64,000 nt of DNA from Streptomyces parvus (GTDB lineage Bacteria > Actinomycetota > Actinomycetes > Streptomycetales > Streptomycetaceae), in assembly GCF_014648875.1 (NCBI RefSeq), contig NZ_BMRY01000008.1:124001-188000 (forward strand), written 5' to 3'. The position numbers and the translations under genes were made by a program. Shown piece by piece: positions 8,318-16,807 of the stretch. The first letter of the stretch is position 1, and every line of letters begins with the position of its first letter. The notes beneath the pieces are model-generated. The model was not told where the DNA came from. It was given only the letters and a program-made list of their open reading frames with translations, and ran no database searches.

Positions 8318-9577
8318 TCAGACCGCGGCTTCCTCCCCCGGTACGCACGGATCGTCAGGCTCGTCCTGGTCGCCCGAGGCCGTATCGGACGGCGAGGGGT
8401 CCGCCGGGGACGGGGACGGCGTTTCGCCCGGGCAGCCCGGGTCGGTCCCGCCGGGGTCGGGCGGTGCGGTGGGACCGGTCGGGTCGGGGCTGGGGCCCGG
8501 GTCCGTGGGACCGGGGTCTGTCGGGTCGGGGCCGGGGTCGGTGGGGTCGGGGCCGGGGTCGGTGGGTCCGGGGTCGGTCGGGCCCGGGGTGGGGCTCGGG
8601 GAGCCGGGCTTCGTGGGGTGCGGAGGGGTGGGGCTCGGGCTCGGCGGACGGGTCGGCTGCGGGCCGACGACGACTCCTCCGTCGCCCTTGCCGGGGCGCT
8701 CCGGAGCACCGGGGCCGCCGACGGGCGCCTTGGGACGGGTCTTCCCGCCGGGGCCGGGGCTGACCGGGAGGACGCCCTCGCCGTCGGCGACCGGGTGGCT
8801 GCCGTCGCGGTAGAACTCCAGCCAGGACAGCACCGTCCGCAGATAGGTGTCGGAGTGGTTGTAGCTGAGGATCGCCCGGTCCAGGTCGGAGCGGCGGGTC
8901 AGATCGCGGGACCCGGCACAGAGGTAGTGCCCGGCGGCCAGCGCCGCGTCGTAGATGTTGTTCGGGTCCTTGCGGCCGTCGCCGTTGCCGTCCGCTCCCC
9001 AGGCGGCCCAGGTGGACGGGATGAACTGCATGGGCCCGACGGCCCGGTCGTAGGTACCGTCGCCGTCGTACGCCCCGCCGTCGGTGTCCCGGATCAGGGC
9101 GAAGCCGTTGCCGTCGAGCGCGGGGCCGAGGATCGGCGCGAGGGTCGTCCCGCGCGTATCGACCCGCCCGCCGGACGCCTGCCCGGACTCGACCTTGCCG
9201 ATCGCCGCGAGCAGCTGCCACGGCAGCCCGCACCCGGGGTCGCTGCGGTCCACCGCGCTCTCGGCCCTGCGGTAGGCGGCCAGCACGGTGGCGGGGACGC
9301 CCGCCTCCGACCATGCGCGGACCACGAGGGGGTCGGGCTTCTTCCCGGGCTTCAGGAGTTCGGGCGGCTTCGGGGACCGCAACGGCGGTAACTCCGTGTG
9401 GTAGACGTCGTCCCCCGGCACCTCGGTCCACACCACGTCGTCGGAGGCCGCCGCCTTCTCCTTCCGGGGCTCGGGCACCGCGAACCCCGGGGCCTGGGAC
9501 GCGGTGAGCGCGGTCATCGCGGCGACGGCGGTGGCCGTGGCGCCGAGCCGGCGGCGCACGGTGCGGTCGAACCTCAT
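8318..9577 (-). CDS. Secreted lytic transglycosylase with Pro-rich repeat tail
   Basis: A signal peptide (residues 1-33) is followed by an MltB/SLT-like domain at about 85-265: the likely catalytic E130 in IGKVESG, GPMQFIPSTWAAWG at 181-194, a DGNGDG calcium-like loop, and YNHSDTYLRTVL. The last 140 residues are disordered, rich in Pro, Thr, Asp and Gly, with repeated PTDPGP units that probably span the wall. The enzyme would cleave peptidoglycan glycan strands. It starts 21 nt after the last Mce-associated gene and looks like the final gene of the mce operon, so it may open the wall for the importer; that role is inference. Confidence 0.85.
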   Translation of the reverse strand: MRFDRTVRRRLGATATAVAAMTALTASQAPGFAVPEPRKEKAAASDDVVWTEVPGDDVYHTELPPLRSPKPPELLKPGKKPDPLVVRAWSEAGVPATVLAAYRRAESAVDRSDPGCGLPWQLLAAIGKVESGQASGGRVDTRGTTLAPILGPALDGNGFALIRDTDGGAYDGDGTYDRAVGPMQFIPSTWAAWGADGNGDGRKDPNNIYDAALAAGHYLCAGSRDLTRRSDLDRAILSYNHSDTYLRTVLSWLEFYRDGSHPVADGEGVLPVSPGPGGKTRPKAPVGGPGAPERPGKGDGGVVVGPQPTRPPSPSPTPPHPTKPGSPSPTPGPTDPGPTDPGPDPTDPGPDPTDPGPTDPGPSPDPTGPTAPPDPGGTDPGCPGETPSPSPADPSPSDTASGDQDEPDDPCVPGEEAAV

Positions 9578-9598
9578 GTGGACTCCCCTCTCCGGGTG

Positions 9599-10306
9599 TC
9601 AGCGGGTGAACGTGTCGATGGCGGCGATCAGCCAGGTGTCCCCGCGGCGGACGGCGTCCACGGCGAACATGGCCGCCGCGTACGTCGTCTCCTCGTCCTT
9701 GCCCGTACGGGTGTTGCTCTGGTCGGCGAAGATCAGCAGCCGGGCCCGGTCGCCGTCGAGGAACTCGACCCCGCTCTCGGTGACGGTGGTGGTGAGCACG
9801 AGCTTCTGCTTCGGGGCCTGCTCCCGTACGTCGGCGAGCATGTCCTTGTGCTGCTGCACGGCCCGCCCGGTCAGATAGGTGCTCGCCGCGCGGTCGGACC
9901 GGGCGGGCGAGGCGTAGTCGTAGCTGAACACCGCGCCGACCGCCTCGCTGATCCGGCCCTTCACCTCGCTGGTGCGGCCGATGTCGGTGAGCGCGGCGTT
10001 CTGCCGGGCGGGCTCGTCGCGGAGACTGCTCGCCGAGGCGAACGCCCAGACGGCGACGGCCCCGAGGAGCACGGTGAGCGCGCAGAGCACGGCGGGCAGG
10101 GTGACGCGGAGGCGGGACGGCCGGGGAGCCTCGTCCGCGCGGCTGTCGTCAGCGGTGTCGGTGTTCGGGGCGGCGCTTGCCGCTGCCTCCGGTTCTTGAC
10201 CGGCCTCGGGCTGTCCGTACGCCGGTTCCGCCCCGGCTCCCGGCGTACGCGAAGGGGTCGTGGCCAGCCGGCGGCGGCGGTTGACGAGGTGACGGGTCGT
10301 CGACAT
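9599..10306 (-). CDS. Mce-associated membrane protein, B-type copy 2
   Basis: The 235-aa protein has a long charged cytoplasmic N-terminus (about 75 residues), one membrane helix (about 76-95) and an outer domain of about 135 residues with KGRISEAVGAVFSYDY, QKLVLTTTVTESGVEFL and a final DTWLIAAIDTF. This is the usual plan of Mce-associated (Mam) proteins, which are thought to stabilise the Mce complex at the outer face of the membrane. It is a paralogue of the protein at 11036-11647. It is 49 nt downstream of the previous A-type gene. Confidence 0.8.
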   Translation of the reverse strand: MSTTRHLVNRRRRLATTPSRTPGAGAEPAYGQPEAGQEPEAAASAAPNTDTADDSRADEAPRPSRLRVTLPAVLCALTVLLGAVAVWAFASASSLRDEPARQNAALTDIGRTSEVKGRISEAVGAVFSYDYASPARSDRAASTYLTGRAVQQHKDMLADVREQAPKQKLVLTTTVTESGVEFLDGDRARLLIFADQSNTRTGKDEETTYAAAMFAVDAVRRGDTWLIAAIDTFTR

Positions 10307-10355
10307 GGGTGGGTCCTCTCCGGGGCGTACGGGTGGGCGGGGTGCGGCGCGGAGG

Positions 10356-10976
10356 TCAGCCGCCCGTGGAGCCGACGGGCGCCTGGCCCAGCGCGCTGAG
10401 CTTCCACCCCCCGGAGGTCCGGGTGAGGGTTCCGAGCAACCGGCTCTCCTTCACGGCCGGTTCACCCTTGGGCGCGGTGACGGTGACCCGCAGGGCGACC
10501 ATCACCCCTGCCCGGCCCGCCCGTTCGTCCAGTTCGGTCACCGCGCCGGAGAGGACCTTCGCCGTGCTCACCGTCTTCGCCTCGGCGATCTGCCGGGCGA
10601 AATCGTCCCGCCCGTCGACGAGTTGGCGACGCAGGTCGCCGGTGGTGGACTGCTCCCAGCTGTCGAGCCCCTGCTCCAGCTCCTTGTGGTCCAGGGTGTT
10701 CATGTTCTGCACGGCCTGCTCCCCCGCCGCCAGCGCGTCGTCCCGCGCCTGCGCGAAGGACGCCGCGTCGTCGTGCGAGGCCTCGTAGCGCTGCCAGCCG
10801 CCCCAGCCCGCGGCTCCGGCCGCGCAGACCACCAGGGCCAGGGCGGCGAGCAGAGTCGGGTTCCTCGTCCCGGTGGTCCTGCTCGTTCCCCTGGTCCCGC
10901 TCGTCCCGGTGGTCCTGCTCGTTCCCCTGGTCCCGCTCGTCCCGGTGCTCACTGTCGTCGTCCGCCGCCGTGCCAT
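10356..10976 (-). CDS. Mce-associated membrane protein, A-type copy 2
   Basis: The 206-aa protein starts at ATG 10976. Its first 38 residues are Thr/Ser/Gly/Arg-rich and include two copies of a 12-residue unit encoded by a 36-nt direct repeat. A membrane helix (about 40-60) and an outer domain follow, with ASFAQARDDALAAGEQAV, NTLDHKELEQGLDSWEQSTTG and a terminal SGGWKLSALGQAPV. It is a paralogue of the 173-aa protein just after mceF. A much longer frame runs upstream through the neighbouring gene but its composition there is not protein-like, so the short start is used. Confidence 0.78.
   Translation of the reverse strand: MARRRTTTVSTGTSGTRGTSRTTGTSGTRGTSRTTGTRNPTLLAALALVVCAAGAAGWGGWQRYEASHDDAASFAQARDDALAAGEQAVQNMNTLDHKELEQGLDSWEQSTTGDLRRQLVDGRDDFARQIAEAKTVSTAKVLSGAVTELDERAGRAGVMVALRVTVTAPKGEPAVKESRLLGTLTRTSGGWKLSALGQAPVGSTGG
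10867..10947 (-). repeat. Tandem 36-nt direct repeat (2.25 copies) in coding sequence
   Basis: Two identical 36-nt units occupy 10867-10902 and 10903-10938, and a 9-nt partial third copy ends at 10947. They encode a Ser/Thr/Gly/Arg-rich repeat in the cytoplasmic N-terminus of a Mce-associated protein. The identity suggests recent slippage or expansion. Confidence 0.9.
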
Positions 10977-11035
10977 GTGCTGCCTCTCCCCTGCCTGCCG
11001 AACCGGGCCCGTCCGCCATCGCCTCCGGGCCGCCG

Positions 11036-11647
11036 TCATGTGGAGCCGATCTCGACGATCCACCAGCGCCCGTCGCGCAGTTCGGCGACCACCGTGAGCT
11101 GCGCGGAGGCGGTGGTGGGGGTGCGGCCCCGGCGTTCGTAGACCTGGTCGAGGAAGACCAGGAGGTGTGCGCTGTCGTCGGTCAGCCGGGTCACACCGGA
11201 CCGGACGACCTCGGTGGTGAGCGTCAGCTTCTGGTCGGCGGACTGCCGCTCGACCTGGCCGAACAGCGCCGCGTACTGCTGGAGCGCCTTGCCCGCCAGG
11301 ACCTCTTCCGCTGCCGCCCTCGTCGTGGCCGTGGCCCCGGGACCGTACGAGAAGACCTTGCTGAGCGCGCTGCTCACATCGCCCGTGACGCGGGTGGTCG
11401 CCTCCGCGTCGGTGAGCGCGAGGTTCGCCGTGGCCGGGGTGTCGCGCAGCTGGCGCCCTTCGGCGTACAGGGCGCCGCCCGTGGCGATCAGGGCGACCGT
11501 CAGCAGGGCGCCGAGGACGCGCGGCCACCGGCGGCGGGACACGTCCGTGCCGTCTTCCGGGTCCGGCGTGCCCGTTCGGGTCTCCTCGGCCTCGGGGTCG
11601 AGGGCGGCATCGCCGCTCACCGTCGTCGTTCCTCCGATCGCGCTCAT
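11036..11647 (-). CDS. Mce-associated membrane protein, B-type copy 1
   Basis: The 203-aa protein has a 40-residue acidic cytoplasmic segment, a membrane helix (about 43-62) and an outer domain with VTGDVSSALSKVFSYGPG, QKLTLTTEVVRSGVTRL and a final GRWWIVEIGST. The same segments, in the same order, occur in the 235-aa protein at 9599-10306. Its ATG overlaps the stop of the preceding A-type gene by 4 nt. It probably works as a partner of that A-type protein in the Mce complex. Confidence 0.8.
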   Translation of the reverse strand: MSAIGGTTTVSGDAALDPEAEETRTGTPDPEDGTDVSRRRWPRVLGALLTVALIATGGALYAEGRQLRDTPATANLALTDAEATTRVTGDVSSALSKVFSYGPGATATTRAAAEEVLAGKALQQYAALFGQVERQSADQKLTLTTEVVRSGVTRLTDDSAHLLVFLDQVYERRGRTPTTASAQLTVVAELRDGRWWIVEIGST

Positions 11648-12165
11648 CGGCCGCCACCCGTCCCGATCGCCGTGAGTGCCTTGACCTTCCAGCCGTCGGC
11701 CGTACGGGCGAGGGTCGCCCCGAACCGCTTGCGCTGGGTGCCGGCCGCGCCGGAGCGCGGCGTGACCTCGACGTCCACGGTGGCGATCAGCTCCGCCGTA
11801 CCGGTGCGCTCGTCCAGTGCGGTGAGCGCCGCCGAGGTGACCTTGCCGCGGGCCGTGTCGCCCGCCGCCGTGAGGGACTTCGCGTCGGCCTCACGGGTCC
11901 GCGCCAGCTCGTCGTGGAGCGGACCGGTGGAGGAGTCCAGCCAGGCCCGCAACCCGTCGTCGACCCGCCGCGCGTTCTCGCCGTCCAGGCTGTTCAGCGT
12001 CGCCAGGTGCGCTCTGCCCTCGGCGAGGGCCGTGTCGCGGGCCTTCGCGTAGGACAGGGAGCGGTCGCCGCGCGCCTGCCCGTACGACCAGGCTCCCAGG
12101 CCGCAGACCAGGGCGGCGACGAGCAGGACGGCCCAGCCGCCCAGGTGCCGGGTGCGGGGGGTCAT
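11644..12165 (-). CDS. Mce-associated membrane protein, A-type copy 1
   Basis: The 173-aa protein has an N-terminal membrane helix (about 9-28) and an outer domain with LSYAKARDTALAEGRAHL, NSLDGENARRVDDGLRAWL, ALDERTGTAELIATVDVEV and ADGWKVKALTAIG. These match the 206-aa protein downstream. It overlaps mceF by 4 nt at its start and the next gene by 4 nt at its end, so it is translationally coupled within the mce operon. Confidence 0.8.
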   Translation of the reverse strand: MTPRTRHLGGWAVLLVAALVCGLGAWSYGQARGDRSLSYAKARDTALAEGRAHLATLNSLDGENARRVDDGLRAWLDSSTGPLHDELARTREADAKSLTAAGDTARGKVTSAALTALDERTGTAELIATVDVEVTPRSGAAGTQRKRFGATLARTADGWKVKALTAIGTGGGR

Positions 12166-13397
12166 GAGCCGCCTCCCAGGCCCAGCAGGCGGGCCATGCC
12201 CTCGGCCGGAGGCTGGGATGTCGCGGCGGCGCCGTCCACGGCTCCGGGCAGCTTCATCGAGCCCGGGACGGCCGGTTTCGGCACGGGGCCGCCCTTGGGG
12301 GCGTTGGCGCTGCCCCGGACGTTGATGCCGGTGCCGGGCGAGGACGTGCAGCGGGCGGCGGTGTTCACGGCGGGCCCGGCCGAGGTGTCGAGGCCGTTGC
12401 GGTAGACCGTGCCGCCGTATCCGGCGGTGCAGGGCAGGGGTTCGAAGAAGGTGACGGACATCCCGAACCGGGCGCCGTCGTCGTCGACCGCGCTCGCCCC
12501 GGCGGCGGCGACGGCGGGGAGTTTCACAAGGAGTTCCTCCAGGCCGCGTTGGCGGGTGACGGCCACCTCCGATGTGGTGAGGAGGTTGGCGACGACGACG
12601 CCGAAGGCCGGATCCACGTCGCGCAGCAGTCCGCTGATCTGGAGGGCAGCGTCCGGGGTGGTCGCGATGAGGCGGCGCAGGTCGCCGTCGGAGCCCTTGA
12701 GTTCGGCGGCCAGTTCCTTGGCCCCCTTGGCGAAGCCCTTGAGCGCCTTGCCCTGTTCGGCCTGGGTGCGCAGGACCTGCTCGCCGTCGGCCATCAGCCG
12801 GGTGGTGACCGGAAGGGCCTTGTCCGCTGCCTCGATGAAGTCGCCACTGGTGTCCAGCAGGACCTGGAGGTCGTCGCCGCGCCCTTCGAAGGCGGCCCCG
12901 AACTCCTCGACGACGGTCCGCAGGCTCTCCAGGTTCACCGAGCTCGCCAGGTCGTCGACGCTCGTGAGCACGTCGGTGGGGGGTGCGGGGATGGTGGTGT
13001 CGGCTTCGTCGATGACCGAGCCGTTGCCCAGGAAGGGGCCCTCCGTGCGGGTGGGCCGCAGGTCGACGTACTGTTCGCCGACCGCCGAGAGGTTGGCGAC
13101 GACCGCCGTGAGGCTGTCCGGGATCCTCGGGGCGTCCTTCTCGATCCGCAGCTCGGCCTCGACGCCGTCCTCGGTCAGCTCGATGGGGCCGACGCGGCCC
13201 ACGGACACACCCCGGTAGGTGACGTTGGAGTGGGTGTAGAGGCCGCCCGTCTGCGGGAGCTGGACCGTGACGGTGTAGTAGCTGCGCAGTCCGATGTAAT
13301 GGCCGAGATCGGCGTAACGGACGCCCAGGTAGCCGAGGACGAGGACGGCGATGACGAGGAAGGCGAGGGTTTTCAGCCGGACGGCGAGGGTGATCAC
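12162..13397 (-). CDS. mceF: Mce-family substrate-binding protein MceF
   Basis: The 411-aa protein has an N-terminal membrane anchor (about 8-28), an MCE/MlaD domain (about 38-120, with GLYTHSNVTYRGVSVGRV and VGEQYVDL) and a long helical region with VNLESLRTVVEEFGAAFEGRG. Two cysteines lie near the C-terminus (FFEPLPCTAG and ARCTSS), as in mceA, B and C. The Pro/Gly-rich tail is about 60 residues. It is the sixth Mce protein, which places it as F. Six Mce proteins are expected to form a heteromeric tunnel for hydrophobic substrates. Confidence 0.92.
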   Translation of the reverse strand: MITLAVRLKTLAFLVIAVLVLGYLGVRYADLGHYIGLRSYYTVTVQLPQTGGLYTHSNVTYRGVSVGRVGPIELTEDGVEAELRIEKDAPRIPDSLTAVVANLSAVGEQYVDLRPTRTEGPFLGNGSVIDEADTTIPAPPTDVLTSVDDLASSVNLESLRTVVEEFGAAFEGRGDDLQVLLDTSGDFIEAADKALPVTTRLMADGEQVLRTQAEQGKALKGFAKGAKELAAELKGSDGDLRRLIATTPDAALQISGLLRDVDPAFGVVVANLLTTSEVAVTRQRGLEELLVKLPAVAAAGASAVDDDGARFGMSVTFFEPLPCTAGYGGTVYRNGLDTSAGPAVNTAARCTSSPGTGINVRGSANAPKGGPVPKPAVPGSMKLPGAVDGAAATSQPPAEGMARLLGLGGGS

Positions 13398-14605
13398 GGT
13401 GTCGCCTCCTTCGTGGTCTTCGGCGTGCCCGGAGCGGTGCTCTTCGGCGTGCCCGACACGGCGGGCAGCGGCAGTGGGAGTGGCAGCGCGCCCCTGGCCG
13501 GGGCGGCCGGTTCCTCTCCCTCGGCCGGAGGCTGGGGAATCCCCGGGGGGTCCGGGGTGAGGGCCGGGATGATCTGCGTGCCCGGCATGGCCGTCACGTC
13601 CAGGTAGACGTTGAGGTAGTCGCCCTTGACGCCGCGCAGCACCTCGTCCGTGAAGGGGTAGGTCAGCAGCACCTGGAGCGAGTTCGGGAGGTCCTGGCCG
13701 GAGTCGGCGAGCGCCTTGAGGGTCGGGGCGAGCGCCTTGAGGTCGGCGATCATGTCGGCCTTGCTCCGGTTGATGGTGTCGACGGCGACCGTGGAGAGGG
13801 TGTCGAGGGAGCGCAGCATGGTGAGCAGGGAGCCGCGCTGCTTCTCCAGGACCTTGAGTCCGGGGCTGAGCCCGGTGAGGACGGTGCCGACGTCCTGTTT
13901 GCGGGTGGCGAGGGTGGTGGCGAGCCGGTTGACGCCGTCGAGCGCCTGGGTGATGTCGCCCTTGTTCTCGTCCAGGTTCGTCACGAGGGTGTCGACCCGG
14001 TTGAGCACGGAGCGGATCTGCGGTTCCTGTCCGGCGAGCGCCTTGTTCAGCTCGGTGGTGATGGTCTTGAGCTGGTTGACGCCGCCCCCGTTGAGGAGCA
14101 GGGACAGGGCCCCGAAGACCTCTTCGACCTCGGGGTTCCGGTTGGTGCGGGAGACGGGGATGCGGCCGGCGCTCGCGAGCGTGCCGTGGGCGGTGCCCTC
14201 GGGGGGCGGGGCGAGCTGGATGAACTTCTCGCCGAGCAGGCTGGACTGTTCGAGCCGGGCGTAGGCGTTGGCCGGGAGCTCGACCTTGCCGTTGACCTGC
14301 ATGGTGACCCGGGCCCGCCAGCCGTCCGGGGCGAGAGCGATCTTCGTGACGCGCCCCACGGAGACGTCGTTGACCTTGACCGAGGACTGCGGGGCGAGGC
14401 TGAGGACGTCGCCGAACTCGGCGGTGACCTCGTACGGCCGGTCGCCGAGGTCCGCGCCGCCGGGCAGCGGGATCTGCTCGATGCCGGTGAAGGAGGGGGC
14501 GTCGGGGCGGACCACGACCAGGGCGATCAGCGCGCCGGTGGCGAGCAGCGCGACCGCGCCGACGGCCGCCCGTGCGGCGGGTCTGCGCCGGATCTCGTCG
14601 TTCAT
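13394..14605 (-). CDS. mceE: Mce-family protein MceE, without a lipobox
   Basis: The 403-aa protein has a membrane anchor at about 14-33 and an MCE domain (about 58-140) with SSVKVNDVSVGRVTKIAL and SLLGEKFIQL. Helical repeats such as LDENKGDITQALDGVNRLA follow, and then a Pro-rich tail. The order identifies it as E. In mycobacteria MceE is a lipoprotein, but this N-terminus has no cysteine at all and the whole protein appears cysteine-free. It overlaps both neighbours by 4 nt. Confidence 0.9.
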   Translation of the reverse strand: MNDEIRRRPAARAAVGAVALLATGALIALVVVRPDAPSFTGIEQIPLPGGADLGDRPYEVTAEFGDVLSLAPQSSVKVNDVSVGRVTKIALAPDGWRARVTMQVNGKVELPANAYARLEQSSLLGEKFIQLAPPPEGTAHGTLASAGRIPVSRTNRNPEVEEVFGALSLLLNGGGVNQLKTITTELNKALAGQEPQIRSVLNRVDTLVTNLDENKGDITQALDGVNRLATTLATRKQDVGTVLTGLSPGLKVLEKQRGSLLTMLRSLDTLSTVAVDTINRSKADMIADLKALAPTLKALADSGQDLPNSLQVLLTYPFTDEVLRGVKGDYLNVYLDVTAMPGTQIIPALTPDPPGIPQPPAEGEEPAAPARGALPLPLPLPAVSGTPKSTAPGTPKTTKEATP

Positions 14606-15786
14606 CGCCCTGCCCCCTTCTGCCGGCCGGTCTCGCCGGACGGGCCTGCCTGAGGGGCCTTGTCCGCCTTGCCGGGCTTGCCGGGCTGCTTCTCGGGGGT
14701 GCCGTAGACCGTGCCGACCTCCGGCAGCGGCAGGACGGGCAGCGCCTTGCGGCGGGTCTGGTCGACGGGGGCGAGGCCGGTGAGCCGGCTCGCCGCGGCT
14801 GCGGCCCCGGGCTCCACGAGCGGTCCGCCCATGGACAGTTCGTTGAGGTTGGTCCGCCCGTTGAGGGTGCGGTTGGCCGGGTCGTAGGCGTTGAGGACGT
14901 TGCCCGCGGCGAGCGGCAGGGTGTCCATCGCCTCGGCGAGCGAGGCGCGCTGGTCCACGAGCGTCTGGGTGATCGGCACGAGGGCCTCGACGTTCTTCTT
15001 GAGCGAGCCGCGGTTCTTGGCGATGAAGGTCTTGACCCGGCCGAGGGCGGTCCCGAGCTCCTTGAGGGCGGCGCTGAGGTTCTTCTTGTCGTCGGCGAGG
15101 AAGGTGGTGACCGTGTTCAGCTGCTGCTCGGCGCTGCGGACGTTGCCGTCGTTCTTCTTGAGCATCGTGGTGAAGCCCTGGAGGTATTTCAGGGTGTCGA
15201 ACAGGTCGCCGCTGCTCTTGTCGAGGGTCTTGGTGGCCTTGCCGAACTGTTCGATGGAGTCGCCGATGGCCTTGCCGTTGCCGTCGAGGTTCTTCGCCCC
15301 GGTGTCGAGGAGCCGGGCGAACGCCCCGTTCGCGTTGGCCCCGTTGGGGCCGAGCGCGGTGGACAGCTCGGTGATGGAGGCGTACAGCTCGTCGACCTCG
15401 ACGGGGGTGGCGTTGCGGGCGGCGGGCAGCACCGCTCCCTCCGCGAGGCGGGGGCCGCCGTCGTAGGCCGGGGCGAGCTGGATGTAGCGGTCGGCGACGA
15501 GGCTGGGGGCGACGACGACGGCGTGGGCGTCCTTGGGGACGTCGATGCCCCGGTCGAGGCGGAGCACGACCTTCACCTCCTTGCCGCGCGGCTCGACGGA
15601 GTCGACGGTGCCGACCCTGACGCCGAGGATCCGCAGGTCTGATCCGGCGTAGACGCCGGTGGCCCGGTCGAAGTAGGCGGTGACGGTGGTCTTGCCGTCC
15701 TCCTCCAGGGCGCTCACGCCGGTGGCGGCCACGACGGCGACGAGGGCGAGTCCGGCGCCGATGCCGGTGATGCGGGTGCGTCTCAT
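14602..15786 (-). CDS. mceD: Mce-family protein MceD
   Basis: The start is ATG 15786, 1 nt after the stop of mceC, giving 394 aa. An N-terminal membrane helix (about 7-27) is followed by an MCE domain with YAGSDLRILGVRVGTVDSV and LVADRYIQLAPAY. A long coiled region contains regularly spaced helices (TLDKSSGDLFDTLKYLQGF, LADDKKNLSAALKELG). The tail is Lys/Pro/Gly-rich. No cysteine is present. It is expected to be one strand of the Mce channel. Confidence 0.9.
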   Translation of the reverse strand: MRRTRITGIGAGLALVAVVAATGVSALEEDGKTTVTAYFDRATGVYAGSDLRILGVRVGTVDSVEPRGKEVKVVLRLDRGIDVPKDAHAVVVAPSLVADRYIQLAPAYDGGPRLAEGAVLPAARNATPVEVDELYASITELSTALGPNGANANGAFARLLDTGAKNLDGNGKAIGDSIEQFGKATKTLDKSSGDLFDTLKYLQGFTTMLKKNDGNVRSAEQQLNTVTTFLADDKKNLSAALKELGTALGRVKTFIAKNRGSLKKNVEALVPITQTLVDQRASLAEAMDTLPLAAGNVLNAYDPANRTLNGRTNLNELSMGGPLVEPGAAAAASRLTGLAPVDQTRRKALPVLPLPEVGTVYGTPEKQPGKPGKADKAPQAGPSGETGRQKGAGR

Positions 15787-15787
15787 G

Positions 15788-16807
15788 TCAGCGGCCCCCT
15801 TGCTGCCTCGGTGGCATGCATCCGGTCCCCGGGGGTGTGCCGGCGGGGAGGTAGTTCTTGGGCACGACGCCGCAGACGTAGTTGTCGAACCAGCGCCCAC
15901 TGCCGAGGGTGTTGCCGACGAGCCGGCTGTAGGAGCCGGTCGTGGCGAGGACCTTGTCCAGGCTCTTGCGGTTCTTCACCAGGACTGCGGTGACCCGGCC
16001 GAGGGAGGCCAGGGTCGGCCCGAGCTGCTTGTCGTTGTCCTTGACGAGTCCGGTGAGCTGGGTGCCGAGGTCGCGGGTGCCGGTGAGCAGCAGATGGATG
16101 GAGTCGCGGCGGGCCTGGACCTCGCCGAGCAGCAGGTTTCCGTCCTCCAGGAGCGTTTCGAAGCTGCTCTTCTTCCCGTCGAGGGTCTTCGTCAGCTTCT
16201 TGCTGCTGCTGAGGAGGGTGGCGAGCTGGGCGTCGCGTTCGGAGACCGTGCGGGAGAGGGCGGAGAGCCCGTTCGCGGCGTTGCGGACGTGGGGCGGGGA
16301 GTCCTTGAAGGTGGCGGAGATCGTCTCGAAGCTCTTGGCGAGCTGGTCGGTGTCGATCTCTCCGATGGTCTCGCCGAGTCCGTTGAACGCCTGGGTGACG
16401 TCGTACGGGGAGGTGGTGCGGCTCGCGGCGATACGGGAGCCGGGGTCCTGCGGGGCGTCGCCGAGTGGGTCGACGGCGAGGTACTTCTCGCCGAGCAGCG
16501 TCTTGATGGCGATGCCCACGGTGGAGGAGTCGCCGATCCAGGCGTCCTTTACCCGGAAGTCGACGCGGACCTTCGCGCCGTCGAGGGAGACGCCGGTGAC
16601 CTCGCCGACCTTCACTCCGGCGATGCGCACCTCGTCGCCGTCGTCGAGTCCGGCGGATTCGGTGAAGTCGGCGCTGTAGGTGGTGCCGTTGTCGACGAAG
16701 GGCAGGGAGTCGGCGCGCCAGGCGGTGAGGCCGACGAGGGTCAGGACGAGGAGTCCGACGACGGCGACGGCGACCGGGTTGCGTTCCCGGATGGGGGTGA
16801 TTCTCAT
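15788..16807 (-). CDS. mceC: Mce-family protein MceC
   Basis: The start is ATG 16807, overlapping the mceB stop by 4 nt; 339 aa. A membrane helix at about 11-30 precedes an MCE domain with LDDGDEVRIAGVKVGEVTGV and LLGEKYLAVDP. The helical part includes VSERDAQLATLLSSSKKLT and LLLGEVQARRDSIH. Two C-terminal cysteines (NYVCGVVP and GTGCMP) may form a disulphide outside the membrane. The layout is standard for the family. Confidence 0.9.
   Translation of the reverse strand: MRITPIRERNPVAVAVVGLLVLTLVGLTAWRADSLPFVDNGTTYSADFTESAGLDDGDEVRIAGVKVGEVTGVSLDGAKVRVDFRVKDAWIGDSSTVGIAIKTLLGEKYLAVDPLGDAPQDPGSRIAASRTTSPYDVTQAFNGLGETIGEIDTDQLAKSFETISATFKDSPPHVRNAANGLSALSRTVSERDAQLATLLSSSKKLTKTLDGKKSSFETLLEDGNLLLGEVQARRDSIHLLLTGTRDLGTQLTGLVKDNDKQLGPTLASLGRVTAVLVKNRKSLDKVLATTGSYSRLVGNTLGSGRWFDNYVCGVVPKNYLPAGTPPGTGCMPPRQQGGR

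Noticed and set aside
10861..10950. CRISPR-like repeat
   Set aside because: The units are directly adjacent without spacers and lie in a coding frame.
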